Source: Rhizobiaceae bacterium (lineage in GTDB: Bacteria > Pseudomonadota > Alphaproteobacteria > Rhizobiales > Rhizobiaceae). From it: DNA of 14,866 nucleotides. The position numbers and the translations under genes are program-made. The stretch's first letter is position 1; each line of letters starts with the position of its first letter. This document shows, piece after piece, positions 7,443-14,078 of the stretch. The notes below the pieces were generated by a model that saw only the letters and a program-made list of their open reading frames with translations, had not been told where the DNA came from and did not search any database. The stretch is taken from positions 1-14,866 of the forward strand of contig JAGWJK010000017.1 in the NCBI GenBank assembly GCA_028865845.1. The letters are read 5' to 3'.

Positions 7443-8510
7443 TCACCCAGCAAAAACGAGAGCCTTGTCGGCGGCAACCGACAGGGAAATGACGCTGCCG
7501 ATCGCGGTCGGCTTGGGGGAATGGAAGATCAGGTCCATCCCCGTTCCCGTGCGCGCCATGCCGACGAACTCGCGACCGCGATATTCAACGGTTTCAACCG
7601 TCGCTGAAATGCTGTTGCCGCCCGTGTCCGACACGGTGACATCGTCACCACGCGCCATCAGCAGCGCGGTGTCTCCAGCCTTCACGTCATCCGCGGCCAC
7701 ACCTGACAAGCTGGCACCTTCGATCGCGACCGTCGCAACCTGTCCGTTGCGCGCCACGACCTTGCCGGCGACGCGATTGCGAAAACCCATGAACTCGGCA
7801 ACGTCGATATGGGCAGGGTGCTCGTAAAGCTCGTGCGGCGCGCCGACCTGGCGGATGCTGCCGTCGCGAAGGACGACGATGCGGTCGGCAAGCGACAGCG
7901 CCTCGTCCTGATCGTGCGTGACGTAAATGGTGGTGGCGCCGAGCTGATTGTGGATACGGCGGATCTCCGCGCGCATTTCCAACCGAAGCTTGGCATCGAG
8001 GTTGGAGAGCGGCTCATCCATGAGAACCAGCGGTGGTTCGATCACGATGGCACGGGCGATGGCAACGCGCTGCTGCTGACCGCCGGAAAGCTGGCCCGGA
8101 AGCTTGTCGCCCTGCCCTTGCAGACGCACCAGCGCCAGAGCGTTCGCAACCTTCTGTTCGATCTCAGCCCTGGGAACGTTGCGCATCTTCAGCCCGAAGC
8201 CGACGTTCTGATTCACCGTCATGTGCGGAAAGAGAGCGTAGTTCTGAAAGACCATCCCGAAGCCGCGATCCTCGGGCTTCAACTGGTCGATCCGCCGTCC
8301 GTCGATGAAGATCCCGCCGCCGGTGGTGCCGAGCAGTCCGGCGATGCAGTTCAGCGCCGTCGACTTGCCGCAGCCGGACGGGCCGAGAAGTGCGATGAAC
8401 TCACCTTTGCGAATGGAAAGCGAGATATCCCGAAGCGCGTTGAAGGCGCCGAAGGAGCGGCTCATATTGTCGAGGCGAAGCTCGTTGAACGGATGTGATG
8501 CAAGCTGCAT
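7443..8510 (-). CDS. ABC transporter ATP-binding protein (PotA/MalK/UgpC type)
   Basis: Encodes 355 residues from the ATG at 8510, which has a GGGAGGGG ribosome site nine bases upstream; a longer frame to 8558 would start inside an intercistronic hairpin and is less likely. Walker A is at 43-51 (GPSGCGKST), Q-loop Q89, signature LSGGQ 141-145, Walker B LVLMDEP 161-167 with catalytic E166, D-loop SNLDAK and switch H199 (VTHDQDEA). The C-terminal third (about 235-355) is the TOBE/OB-fold regulatory region of this ATPase subfamily. It energises the two permeases that follow. The partner binding protein is encoded directly upstream. All catalytic residues are present, so it should be active. Confidence 0.94.
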   Translation of the reverse strand: MQLASHPFNELRLDNMSRSFGAFNALRDISLSIRKGEFIALLGPSGCGKSTALNCIAGLLGTTGGGIFIDGRRIDQLKPEDRGFGMVFQNYALFPHMTVNQNVGFGLKMRNVPRAEIEQKVANALALVRLQGQGDKLPGQLSGGQQQRVAIARAIVIEPPLVLMDEPLSNLDAKLRLEMRAEIRRIHNQLGATTIYVTHDQDEALSLADRIVVLRDGSIRQVGAPHELYEHPAHIDVAEFMGFRNRVAGKVVARNGQVATVAIEGASLSGVAADDVKAGDTALLMARGDDVTVSDTGGNSISATVETVEYRGREFVGMARTGTGMDLIFHSPKPTAIGSVISLSVAADKALVFAG

Positions 8511-8530
8511 TTTGAGTATCCCCTCCCAGT

Positions 8531-8556
8531 GTGTGACCCGCTCTCGCGGATCACAC
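8531..8556 (-). promoter_or_regulatory. Intercistronic stem-loop between binding-protein and ATPase genes
   Basis: Read on the minus strand, GTGTGATCCGC and GCGGGTCACAC pair over 11 positions (one U-G wobble) around a GAGA loop, a GNRA-type tetraloop. It lies 33 bases after the binding-protein stop codon and 20 bases before the ATPase start, with the ATPase ribosome site beyond it. No U-run follows. In many ABC importer operons a hairpin here protects the binding-protein mRNA from 3' decay or partly ends transcription; that role is inferred. Confidence 0.6.
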
Positions 8557-8588
8557 ATGGCGACGTTTGCGCTTTACCCTTGACTACC

Positions 8589-9767
8589 TCAGCCGCCGGC
8601 GACCTGCTCGTCCCAGCGACGGAACGCGGCAACCAGGGCAGTTGGTTCAAGCGGCAGATCGATCGGATTGTTGGCGATCCAGTCGGCATATTCAGGCCGG
8701 CCGAATTCCGCGATCACGTCCTGACTGGCCTTGGGAGCCATTTCGAGCGGCACGTTCTTGACCGCCGGGCCGGGATAGAAATAGCCCTTGTCATAGGTAA
8801 AGGCCTGCTGATCGGGCTTCAGCATGAATTTCATGAGATCGATGAGGACGGCGACCTTGTCGTCGGAGACGCCCTTGGGAATGCTCAGATAATGCGCATC
8901 GCAAACCCAGTGGAAGCCGGCGAGCTTCCCGACCTTGGCTTCCTTCGGCACGACGCCGAGGGCGCGCGGATTGATGTCCCAGCCGGTCGTAGTCACGGTC
9001 ATGTCGCGGGTGCCGTCGCCGAATTCCTTCATGACGGCCGCGGTGCCCGCGGGGTAGTATTCGATATTCTTGTGAAGTTCCTTCAGATACGCCCAGGTCT
9101 TGTCCCAGCCGTTCATCGGATCCTTCGGATCCTTGTCCCCGAGAAGATAGGGTAAGCCCATCAGGAAGGTACGGCCCGGGCCGGAATTGGCGGGGCGAGC
9201 GTAGATGAACTTGTGGGGGTTTTCCTTCGTCCAGTCGAGCAATTCCTGGGCCGTGGTCGGCACCTTCGTGACCTTCGGCATATAGCCGATGAGCGGGCCG
9301 GACGGATAATAGGTGACGATGACACCGCAGCCCTTGGCAAGGCTCAGCATGCGGTAGGCAGGCTCTAGATAGATATCCTTGAAATCGGGAAGGCCGGTAT
9401 CCTTCAGCCCGTCGATGTGCAGCCAGATATCGTCGGCAAGGCCAGCCGAGAGCGCGTCGGTGCCGATGATGACCATATCGATATCGATGCGCTTGGCGCG
9501 CTGCTGTGCCTTGATCTTGCCCGGCAGTTCCGGCGAGGGAGCCTGATTGAAGGTGATGTGCGAAACCAGATTGGGGTTCGCGGCAACGTAATTATCAAAA
9601 ATCGGTTGGGTCAGCGCGAGATTGCCCGCGGCGTCGACAACGTTAAGAGTAACCGGCGACGACGGCAGGGGCAAACCCTCTGCAAAACTGCGTCCCGTCA
9701 ATAATGAGGATGCGCCGGCAACGGCGACCCCGCCCAAAAAAAGGCGTCTCGAAATCGGAAATTCCAT
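8589..9767 (-). CDS. ABC transporter substrate-binding protein, Tat-exported
   Basis: Encodes 392 residues. The N-terminus has a twin-arginine signal (SRRLFLGG at 6-13), a hydrophobic stretch and a cleavage site plausibly after A29 (SFA/EG), so the protein is expected to be exported folded to the periplasm. The mature part resembles the two-lobed iron/thiamine/polyamine-type binding proteins, with patterns such as YARPANSGPGRTFLMGLPY, GWDKTWAYLKEL and YPAGTAAVMKEFGDGTRDM. There is no lipobox. A GAGGAGG ribosome site precedes the ATG by about seven bases. It gives the importer encoded downstream its specificity; because the neighbours are sugar-acid enzymes, a sugar acid, lactone or related polyol acid is the inferred ligand. 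A run of seven T (9736-9742 on the plus strand as A) lies in the signal-peptide codons. Confidence 0.92.
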   Translation of the reverse strand: MEFPISRRLFLGGVAVAGASSLLTGRSFAEGLPLPSSPVTLNVVDAAGNLALTQPIFDNYVAANPNLVSHITFNQAPSPELPGKIKAQQRAKRIDIDMVIIGTDALSAGLADDIWLHIDGLKDTGLPDFKDIYLEPAYRMLSLAKGCGVIVTYYPSGPLIGYMPKVTKVPTTAQELLDWTKENPHKFIYARPANSGPGRTFLMGLPYLLGDKDPKDPMNGWDKTWAYLKELHKNIEYYPAGTAAVMKEFGDGTRDMTVTTTGWDINPRALGVVPKEAKVGKLAGFHWVCDAHYLSIPKGVSDDKVAVLIDLMKFMLKPDQQAFTYDKGYFYPGPAVKNVPLEMAPKASQDVIAEFGRPEYADWIANNPIDLPLEPTALVAAFRRWDEQVAGG

Positions 9768-9792
9768 AACTGTTCCTCCTCAGTTTGTTAAA

Positions 9793-9829
9793 GCGATAAG
9801 CTGCGTTCTCCTCCGGCAAGCTCTATCGC
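9793..9829 (-). promoter_or_regulatory. Stem-loop in the leader of the binding-protein gene
   Basis: On the minus strand GCGATA-G-AGCT pairs with AGCTTATCGC: ten base pairs with one bulged G, around a 16-base loop (TGCCGGAGGAGAACGC). It falls between the stop codon of the aldolase-like gene and the binding-protein ribosome site. It could act as an mRNA processing or stabilising element, or a pause site; no U-run follows. Confidence 0.45.
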
Positions 9830-9838
9830 GTCCGAATA

Positions 9839-10750
9839 CTAGCCTGGTCTTCGTTCCTCCCAACCTGCCAATATCCCGGCCAGACGCGACCTATCCGCGG
9901 CATCGAGTGCCGCCAATCCCGGCGAGCGCACCGCGCCGACCGGGAAATTGCGAATTTGCAGTGCCTCTTTCACCACCGTGACGTTTGCGCCGTTATTGTA
10001 TCTCGTTCGCATCTTCTCGAATTCGGCGATGGTCGCGACCAACGTGCGTGCAGCGGCGAAATCGCCGGCCTCCAGGGACTTCCAGATCGCCAAAGACCTC
10101 TGCGGATCGACATTGACGAGGCCCGAGGTGAAACCGCGGCCGCCCAGTGCGTAGAAGGAAGCCGCCCATCCCTCGGCAAGGCCGCAGATCCAGATGGCGT
10201 CCTGCCCGGCGGTCGCACGCACGCATTCTGAAAACAGCAGGATATTGGTCGAGGCGAACTTGATCCCGGCAATATTCTGATGCGTGGCGATACGAGTGAG
10301 ATCAGCGAGCGGAATGGCGTCCGAACGCAGATAGGCGACAACCGGAAGATCCGTCGATTCCGCGATGGAAATGAAATAGTCCGCCTGCGCATGCGGAGCT
10401 GCAAATGGGTCGAGTGGGTGATGCACCATGATGCCGTCGCATCCTGCGGCCTTGGCATGCTTGGCTGTCGCGACGGCCTCGCGGATAGACCGGCCGACGG
10501 CGGCGGTCACCGCGGCCTTGCCGTCCGCTGCCTCGGTCGCGATCGCCTGGAGCCGCACGACCTCGTCGAAAGTCAGGCTGTAGAATTCACCGGTATTGCC
10601 GCCGGAAACGATATTGTGAATGCCGGCGGCGGCGATGTTGCCGACGATCTTTCCGGTCAGGTTTGCATCGATCTCGCCAGAACCGTCATAGGCGGTGATA
10701 TGGACGCCCGATATGCCCTGCAGAGCTTTGCGGTATTCATTCCGGTTCAT
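9839..10750 (-). CDS. DapA/N-acetylneuraminate lyase family aldolase or dehydratase
   Basis: Encodes a 303-residue class I (Schiff-base) TIM-barrel enzyme. The lysine that forms the imine is K164 (AGIKFAS), the catalytic tyrosine is Y140 (VVAYLRSD), and the pyruvate/carboxylate loop reads GNTGE at 51-55. GGRGFTSGLVNVDP (203-216) is the usual C-terminal barrel signature. True dihydrodipicolinate synthases have YNVPxR after the tyrosine; here it is Y-L-R, closer to the Y-N-R seen in 5-keto-4-deoxyglucarate dehydratases. It probably acts on the 2-keto-3-deoxy acid made by the operon's dehydratase, either cleaving it to pyruvate plus an aldehyde or dehydrating and decarboxylating it. The ATG overlaps the regulator's stop codon by four bases (ATGA), indicating translational coupling. 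It is not expected to be the lysine-pathway DapA. Confidence 0.9.
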   Translation of the reverse strand: MNRNEYRKALQGISGVHITAYDGSGEIDANLTGKIVGNIAAAGIHNIVSGGNTGEFYSLTFDEVVRLQAIATEAADGKAAVTAAVGRSIREAVATAKHAKAAGCDGIMVHHPLDPFAAPHAQADYFISIAESTDLPVVAYLRSDAIPLADLTRIATHQNIAGIKFASTNILLFSECVRATAGQDAIWICGLAEGWAASFYALGGRGFTSGLVNVDPQRSLAIWKSLEAGDFAAARTLVATIAEFEKMRTRYNNGANVTVVKEALQIRNFPVGAVRSPGLAALDAADRSRLAGILAGWEERRPG

Positions 10751-11436
10751 TCCTGCTTCTCCCTCGTTGCCGTTTCGAAAACGGCACTGATGTGCTTCTT
10801 GCCCGCCTCCATGACGTGCCGGCGCATCAATTGTTCGGCCTCATCCTCATCGCCGACGGCGATGGCTTTCATGATGGATTCGTGTTCGGCATGCGAACGC
10901 ACCCGCTCTTTCTCCTCGGCAAGGATCGTCAGACGAGCGGTGTGGTGGTACATGCGCTGGCCATTCTGCAGCCGACGGAGATATTCGCAGCCGGAAGCAT
11001 CATGAATGATGTCGTGAAAGCGCTCGTTCAGCTCGATAAGGCCCATGAGGTCGGCATTGGCGACCGCCATTTGCATTTTACCGACGACGTCGCGCATCAC
11101 CTCGATGTGGGTTTCGTTTGCATGCCGCGCCGCCTGGCGGGCGAGGACGCTTTCAAGCGCTGCCCTCGCAAGGATCAGCTCTTCGGCGCGGCGGGCATTG
11201 AAGGTCACGTAGACCCCGCGCCGCGCTTCAATCCGAACCAGCCCCTCGCTTTCAAGCTGCCGTAGCGCTTCCTTCAGCGGCGTGGTGCTGATCCCGAGTT
11301 CGGACGCGAGATCACGTTCGTTCAGACGCTCATCCGTCTTCAGGCGGCCTGAGATGATCGCCTCGCGAAGGGTCTCGTGCACATGGTCACGAAGACTCCT
11401 CATCTGGATCGGCTCTAGCCGCCTTGCGTCCTGCAC
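10747..11436 (-). CDS. GntR-family (FadR/FCD subfamily) regulator, first gene of the operon
   Basis: Encodes 229 residues from GTG at 11436. A winged helix covers the first about 75 residues (NERDLASELGISTTPLKEAL and LESEGLVRIEARRGVYV). The FCD domain follows, with metal/ligand residues in LNERFHDIIHDAS, RSHAEHESIMKAI and LMRRHVMEA. I prefer GTG 11436 because GGGAGGAAGA lies five bases upstream; an ATG at 11478 is in frame but has no ribosome site and sits almost on the palindromic operator, and another ATG lies at 11403. Being first in the operon beside that palindrome, it most likely represses its own operon and is released by a pathway intermediate. FCD proteins usually bind small carboxylic acids, which fits a sugar-acid or keto-acid inducer. 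Confidence 0.88.
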   Translation of the reverse strand: MQDARRLEPIQMRSLRDHVHETLREAIISGRLKTDERLNERDLASELGISTTPLKEALRQLESEGLVRIEARRGVYVTFNARRAEELILARAALESVLARQAARHANETHIEVMRDVVGKMQMAVANADLMGLIELNERFHDIIHDASGCEYLRRLQNGQRMYHHTARLTILAEEKERVRSHAEHESIMKAIAVGDEDEAEQLMRRHVMEAGKKHISAVFETATREKQE

Positions 11437-11486
11437 CTCTTCCTCCCGCAGTCTCCTATTCTGCTCGGACGCTAGCATTTGAGTTT

Positions 11487-11511
11487 TGATATTTCAACAT
11501 CTGAAATATCA
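11487..11511. promoter_or_regulatory. Palindromic operator candidate for the catabolic operon
   Basis: TGATATTTCA (11487-11496) and its exact complement TGAAATATCA (11502-11511) flank a 5-base spacer (acatc). Each arm is itself nearly palindromic (TGA....TCA), so two dimers could bind side by side. It is an AT-rich island in GC-rich sequence. On the minus strand a possible -35 TTGAAA (11492-11497) overlaps it, with a weak -10 TAGCGT at 11469-11474 (17-base spacer); this would put transcription start just upstream of GTG 11436 and make bound regulator a direct block. Confidence 0.65.
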
Positions 11512-11782
11512 GATTTGAAGAGGCGCTGAGACATGCGCTTCAGCTCCCGACATGACCAATGGGAAGACCCGTCTCGACATCAATTGAGGATTGACTGAGC
11601 AACCGAAGAGCGACATCCGGTGCGATGGCGTCAGCGCGCATTCCCTGCTTCGTCGCTGGCCAATATGGACGGTTTTTCGTTGAAATCGTTCGGTTACGAG
11701 GCGCCGTAGCCGCGAAACCCACGCGCAGGATCGCGACGCTGAAGCGATATCCGCGCCGCCGAATAGTCCGATGAACTGATCC
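11512..11782. other. Intergenic stretch between catabolic operon and EamA gene
   Basis: Together with the operator upstream of the regulator this makes about 340 bases without a gene. I see no RNA gene, repeat or insertion sequence. A 60-codon minus-strand frame at 11540-11722 has no ribosome site or recognisable protein and is discounted. No good terminator hairpin was found for the leftward EamA gene. Confidence 0.5.
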
Positions 11783-12706
11783 CTATGCGAGGCTGATAAG
11801 AGCGGTGCCGACTATCGCCAAGGCCGCACCGCCCCAGGCGTGCGCACGCGGCATTTGGCCGCTCCGCAGCCACACCATCGGCAGGATGACGATCGGCGTC
11901 ATCGAAGACAGCGTCGACACGAGGCCGACGTTACCCGTCTTCAGCGCCGCCATCAGCAGCGACATACCAAGCGCTGTGCCGAAAAAGGCCGCGGTCACGA
12001 TGAAGCCGAAATCCCTCATGCGAAATGCTGTTTTTTCGCTACGGCCGATCGGAACCGCTAAAATCGCCCAGAAGCAGATGACGGCAAAGCCTGAGCGAAT
12101 GGCCATGGCAGCGAAAGGTTCGACGCCGGAAGCCATGGCGGGCCGGGCAAGCAGGCTTCCGATGGCCTGGCCAAGCGCCGTGACCACGCCGAGCACGATG
12201 CCGATCAGTGGCGGACGCTGCGCCGGCGGCGCGGGAGCGGTGACCGGCTGATCGTCACCAAGCGGGATCATTGGCGCCGGCCGCCGTCTGCGCACACCGA
12301 TGGCAATCACGATCCCCAGAAGGATCAGAGCTACGCCGATGCCCTGACGAAGGGTGATCGTCTCGCCGAACACAAGATAGCCGAAGAGGAGCGCGAATGG
12401 CGACGCGAGCGAAAAAAGCAGCGCCGTCACACGCGGACCCGCCGTATAGATCGAGGCGAAATACGTCGTGCTGGCGACGACGATGCCGGCAAGGCTCGAT
12501 GCAATCAGCGCTTCGATCTGCCAAATTCCGAGCGTACCCCAACCGCCGGCAAAGGTGGCGGCGATCACGGTCATCAGGAAGGCCGATGTGAGCTGCCACC
12601 GCGCGAGCCGCATCAGCGGCACCCGGCCATTCAGCTCGCCGATGAACATCGAGCTTAGCGCGATGCAGGTGGCGGAGGCGATCGCTAGCAATTCGGAGAC
12701 AAACAA
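11783..12706 (-). CDS. EamA/DMT-family transporter
   Basis: Encodes 307 residues with about ten hydrophobic helices arranged as two EamA repeats. The first spans roughly residues 3-138 and ends in the family pattern PFALLFGYLVFGETITLRQ, then GVALILLGIVIAI; the second covers about 168-305 and ends in GGAALAIVGTALISLA. A proline-rich cytoplasmic linker (RRRRPAPMIP onward) joins them. Family members export or exchange metabolites such as amino acids, purines or sugars. The start is TTG at 12706: an in-frame stop lies upstream, AAGAGAA precedes it, and the next ATG would cut into the first helix. It stands alone and diverges from the GH25 gene. The substrate cannot be inferred. Confidence 0.88.
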   Translation of the reverse strand: MFVSELLAIASATCIALSSMFIGELNGRVPLMRLARWQLTSAFLMTVIAATFAGGWGTLGIWQIEALIASSLAGIVVASTTYFASIYTAGPRVTALLFSLASPFALLFGYLVFGETITLRQGIGVALILLGIVIAIGVRRRRPAPMIPLGDDQPVTAPAPPAQRPPLIGIVLGVVTALGQAIGSLLARPAMASGVEPFAAMAIRSGFAVICFWAILAVPIGRSEKTAFRMRDFGFIVTAAFFGTALGMSLLMAALKTGNVGLVSTLSSMTPIVILPMVWLRSGQMPRAHAWGGAALAIVGTALISLA

Positions 12707-13025
12707 GGGCGTTCTCTTCGGACGAAAGTCGTCCTATCGCGGACCGTGACGTTGAAGGCAAGCCGGACAACGGCATTTCAAGGCCGTATTCTGCTTGCCG
12801 ATCAACATCGGATGACGAGTGTGGCAGCTTCGCCCACATCGGCAAGCCGGACGGGGAAGAATCCGCCGTCGTGTGCCGACAAGCGATCGACGATGAAGAT
12901 TCCCTGCCACAGTGTCGTAAAGATTGGATTCAGTCTTTTTTGGTAATTCTCCATTAGCATTTTGTCTTGGCGGCTCCCCGATGACGGGACCTCAACGATC
13001 GGCCTTGTTTTGCGTGCGGGTTCTC
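12707..13025. other. Divergent intergenic region between EamA and GH25 genes
   Basis: About 320 bases with no convincing gene; a 66-codon plus-strand frame at 12746-12946 lacks a ribosome site and family features. GGACGA (12720-12725) and TCGTCC (12729-12734) form a perfect inverted repeat with a 3-base centre, 14 bases upstream of the EamA start, and may be an operator or small hairpin. The AT-rich part at 12921-12968 probably holds the rightward promoter, but no clear -35/-10 pair stands out. Confidence 0.4.
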
Positions 13026-14078
13026 ATGCGTTCTTCAGCTGTTTCAGCAATCATTCTCGCCGGCTTGATCCTGTCCGGCTGCGTCGCCAGTTCCGGGCCG
13101 GACGAGGTTTTGAGCAGCGTGCCGTCGCAGGAAACGACCAGCTCCATCAATCGGTCAAACGCGCCGGTGCCCTCGGCCGATGTCGGCAGCAGCGTTACGC
13201 CAACGGCTTCCCAGCCGCAGACCACCGTTCAGCCGCGGCAGGTCGTGGCCTTCACAGGGTCTGATCCGGAGCCGCAAGCGTTCCTGCCGATAGACAACAC
13301 CACCAGGACACCGGTCCCGATGCAACGGCCGGCCGCGTTCCTGACCGTACAGACGCGCGACATGGACATGGCGCCGACGACGACGCGCATGCAGATCTAC
13401 AATCGCCGTTTTCGAGATGCCAAGCCGATCGATTTCGGCTCCTACTCGCCCAAGAAGCTCGCAGTGCACGGCGTGGACGTTTCGCGCTGGCAAGGCGATA
13501 TCGATTGGGAGACATTGCGGACCCAGGGCGCCAACTTCGTCTACATAAAGGCGACCGACGGCGGCGATCATCTCGATCCGATGTTCAGGAAGAACTGGGA
13601 AAGGGCAAAACAGGCTGGTCTGAAGCATGGCGCCTATCATTTCTTCTATTGGTGCCGCACGGCCGGCGAGCAGGCCGACTGGTTCATCCGCAACGTCCCG
13701 AGGGAAGCAGGTTCCCTGCCCCCGGTCATCGACGTCGAATGGAACGGCGAATCGAGCTGCAAGAACCGGCCCTCCCGCGAGCGCGTTCTGGAGAAGATGA
13801 AGGTCTTCATGGACAAGCTGGAACAGCATTATGGCCAGCGCCCGATCGTCTATACGGCTCCGGATTTCTATCGCGACAATCTGAAGGGCGAGTTGCTCGA
13901 TTATCCCTTCTGGCTGCGTTCAGTGGCCGCCCATCCTTCAAAGGTCTATCCGGGTCGGAAATGGGTCTTCTGGCAATACTCCGGGTCCGGCGTTTCGCAC
14001 GGCGTAGATGGGCGTATCGACCTCAACGTCTTCAACGGCAGCCCAGGCGAGTGGCATAACTGGGTTGCCGCGCGCTAA
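13026..14078 (+). CDS. Lipoprotein with GH25 (lysozyme/muramidase) domain
   Basis: Encodes 350 residues from ATG 13026. A lipoprotein signal (MRSSAVSAIILAGLILSGC) places the lipid-modified cysteine at C19. Residues 20 to about 145 are Ser/Thr/Pro/Gln-rich and probably disordered, acting as a tether. The GH25 domain fills 147-346: HGVDVSRWQGDIDW gives catalytic-site D151, and VIDVEWN gives D236 and the catalytic acid E238. WQYSGSG (316-322) and DGRIDLNVF (328-336) are the usual C-terminal motifs. GH25 enzymes cut the MurNAc-GlcNAc bond of peptidoglycan. C210 and C245 could form a disulfide near the active site. Start codons at ATG 12981 or TTG 12924 are in frame, but 13026 gives the textbook signal length. 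The role, in cell-wall remodelling or against other cells, is open. Confidence 0.9.
   Translation: MRSSAVSAIILAGLILSGCVASSGPDEVLSSVPSQETTSSINRSNAPVPSADVGSSVTPTASQPQTTVQPRQVVAFTGSDPEPQAFLPIDNTTRTPVPMQRPAAFLTVQTRDMDMAPTTTRMQIYNRRFRDAKPIDFGSYSPKKLAVHGVDVSRWQGDIDWETLRTQGANFVYIKATDGGDHLDPMFRKNWERAKQAGLKHGAYHFFYWCRTAGEQADWFIRNVPREAGSLPPVIDVEWNGESSCKNRPSRERVLEKMKVFMDKLEQHYGQRPIVYTAPDFYRDNLKGELLDYPFWLRSVAAHPSKVYPGRKWVFWQYSGSGVSHGVDGRIDLNVFNGSPGEWHNWVAAR

Noticed and set aside
7809..8498. 229-codon plus-strand frame opposite the ABC ATPase
   Set aside because: The minus strand carries Walker A, signature and Walker B motifs; the plus product has no family features.
11540..11722. 60-codon minus-strand frame in the intergenic region
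   Set aside because: No ribosome site, no codon bias like the neighbours and no recognisable motif.
12255..12845. 196-codon minus-strand frame overlapping the EamA gene and its upstream region
   Set aside because: It overlaps the EamA frame for most of its length and has Arg/His-rich composition with no membrane or catalytic signature.
13155..13829. 224-codon minus-strand frame opposite the GH25 gene
   Set aside because: Shadow frame caused by GC3 bias; the plus strand encodes an intact lipobox and GH25 motifs.
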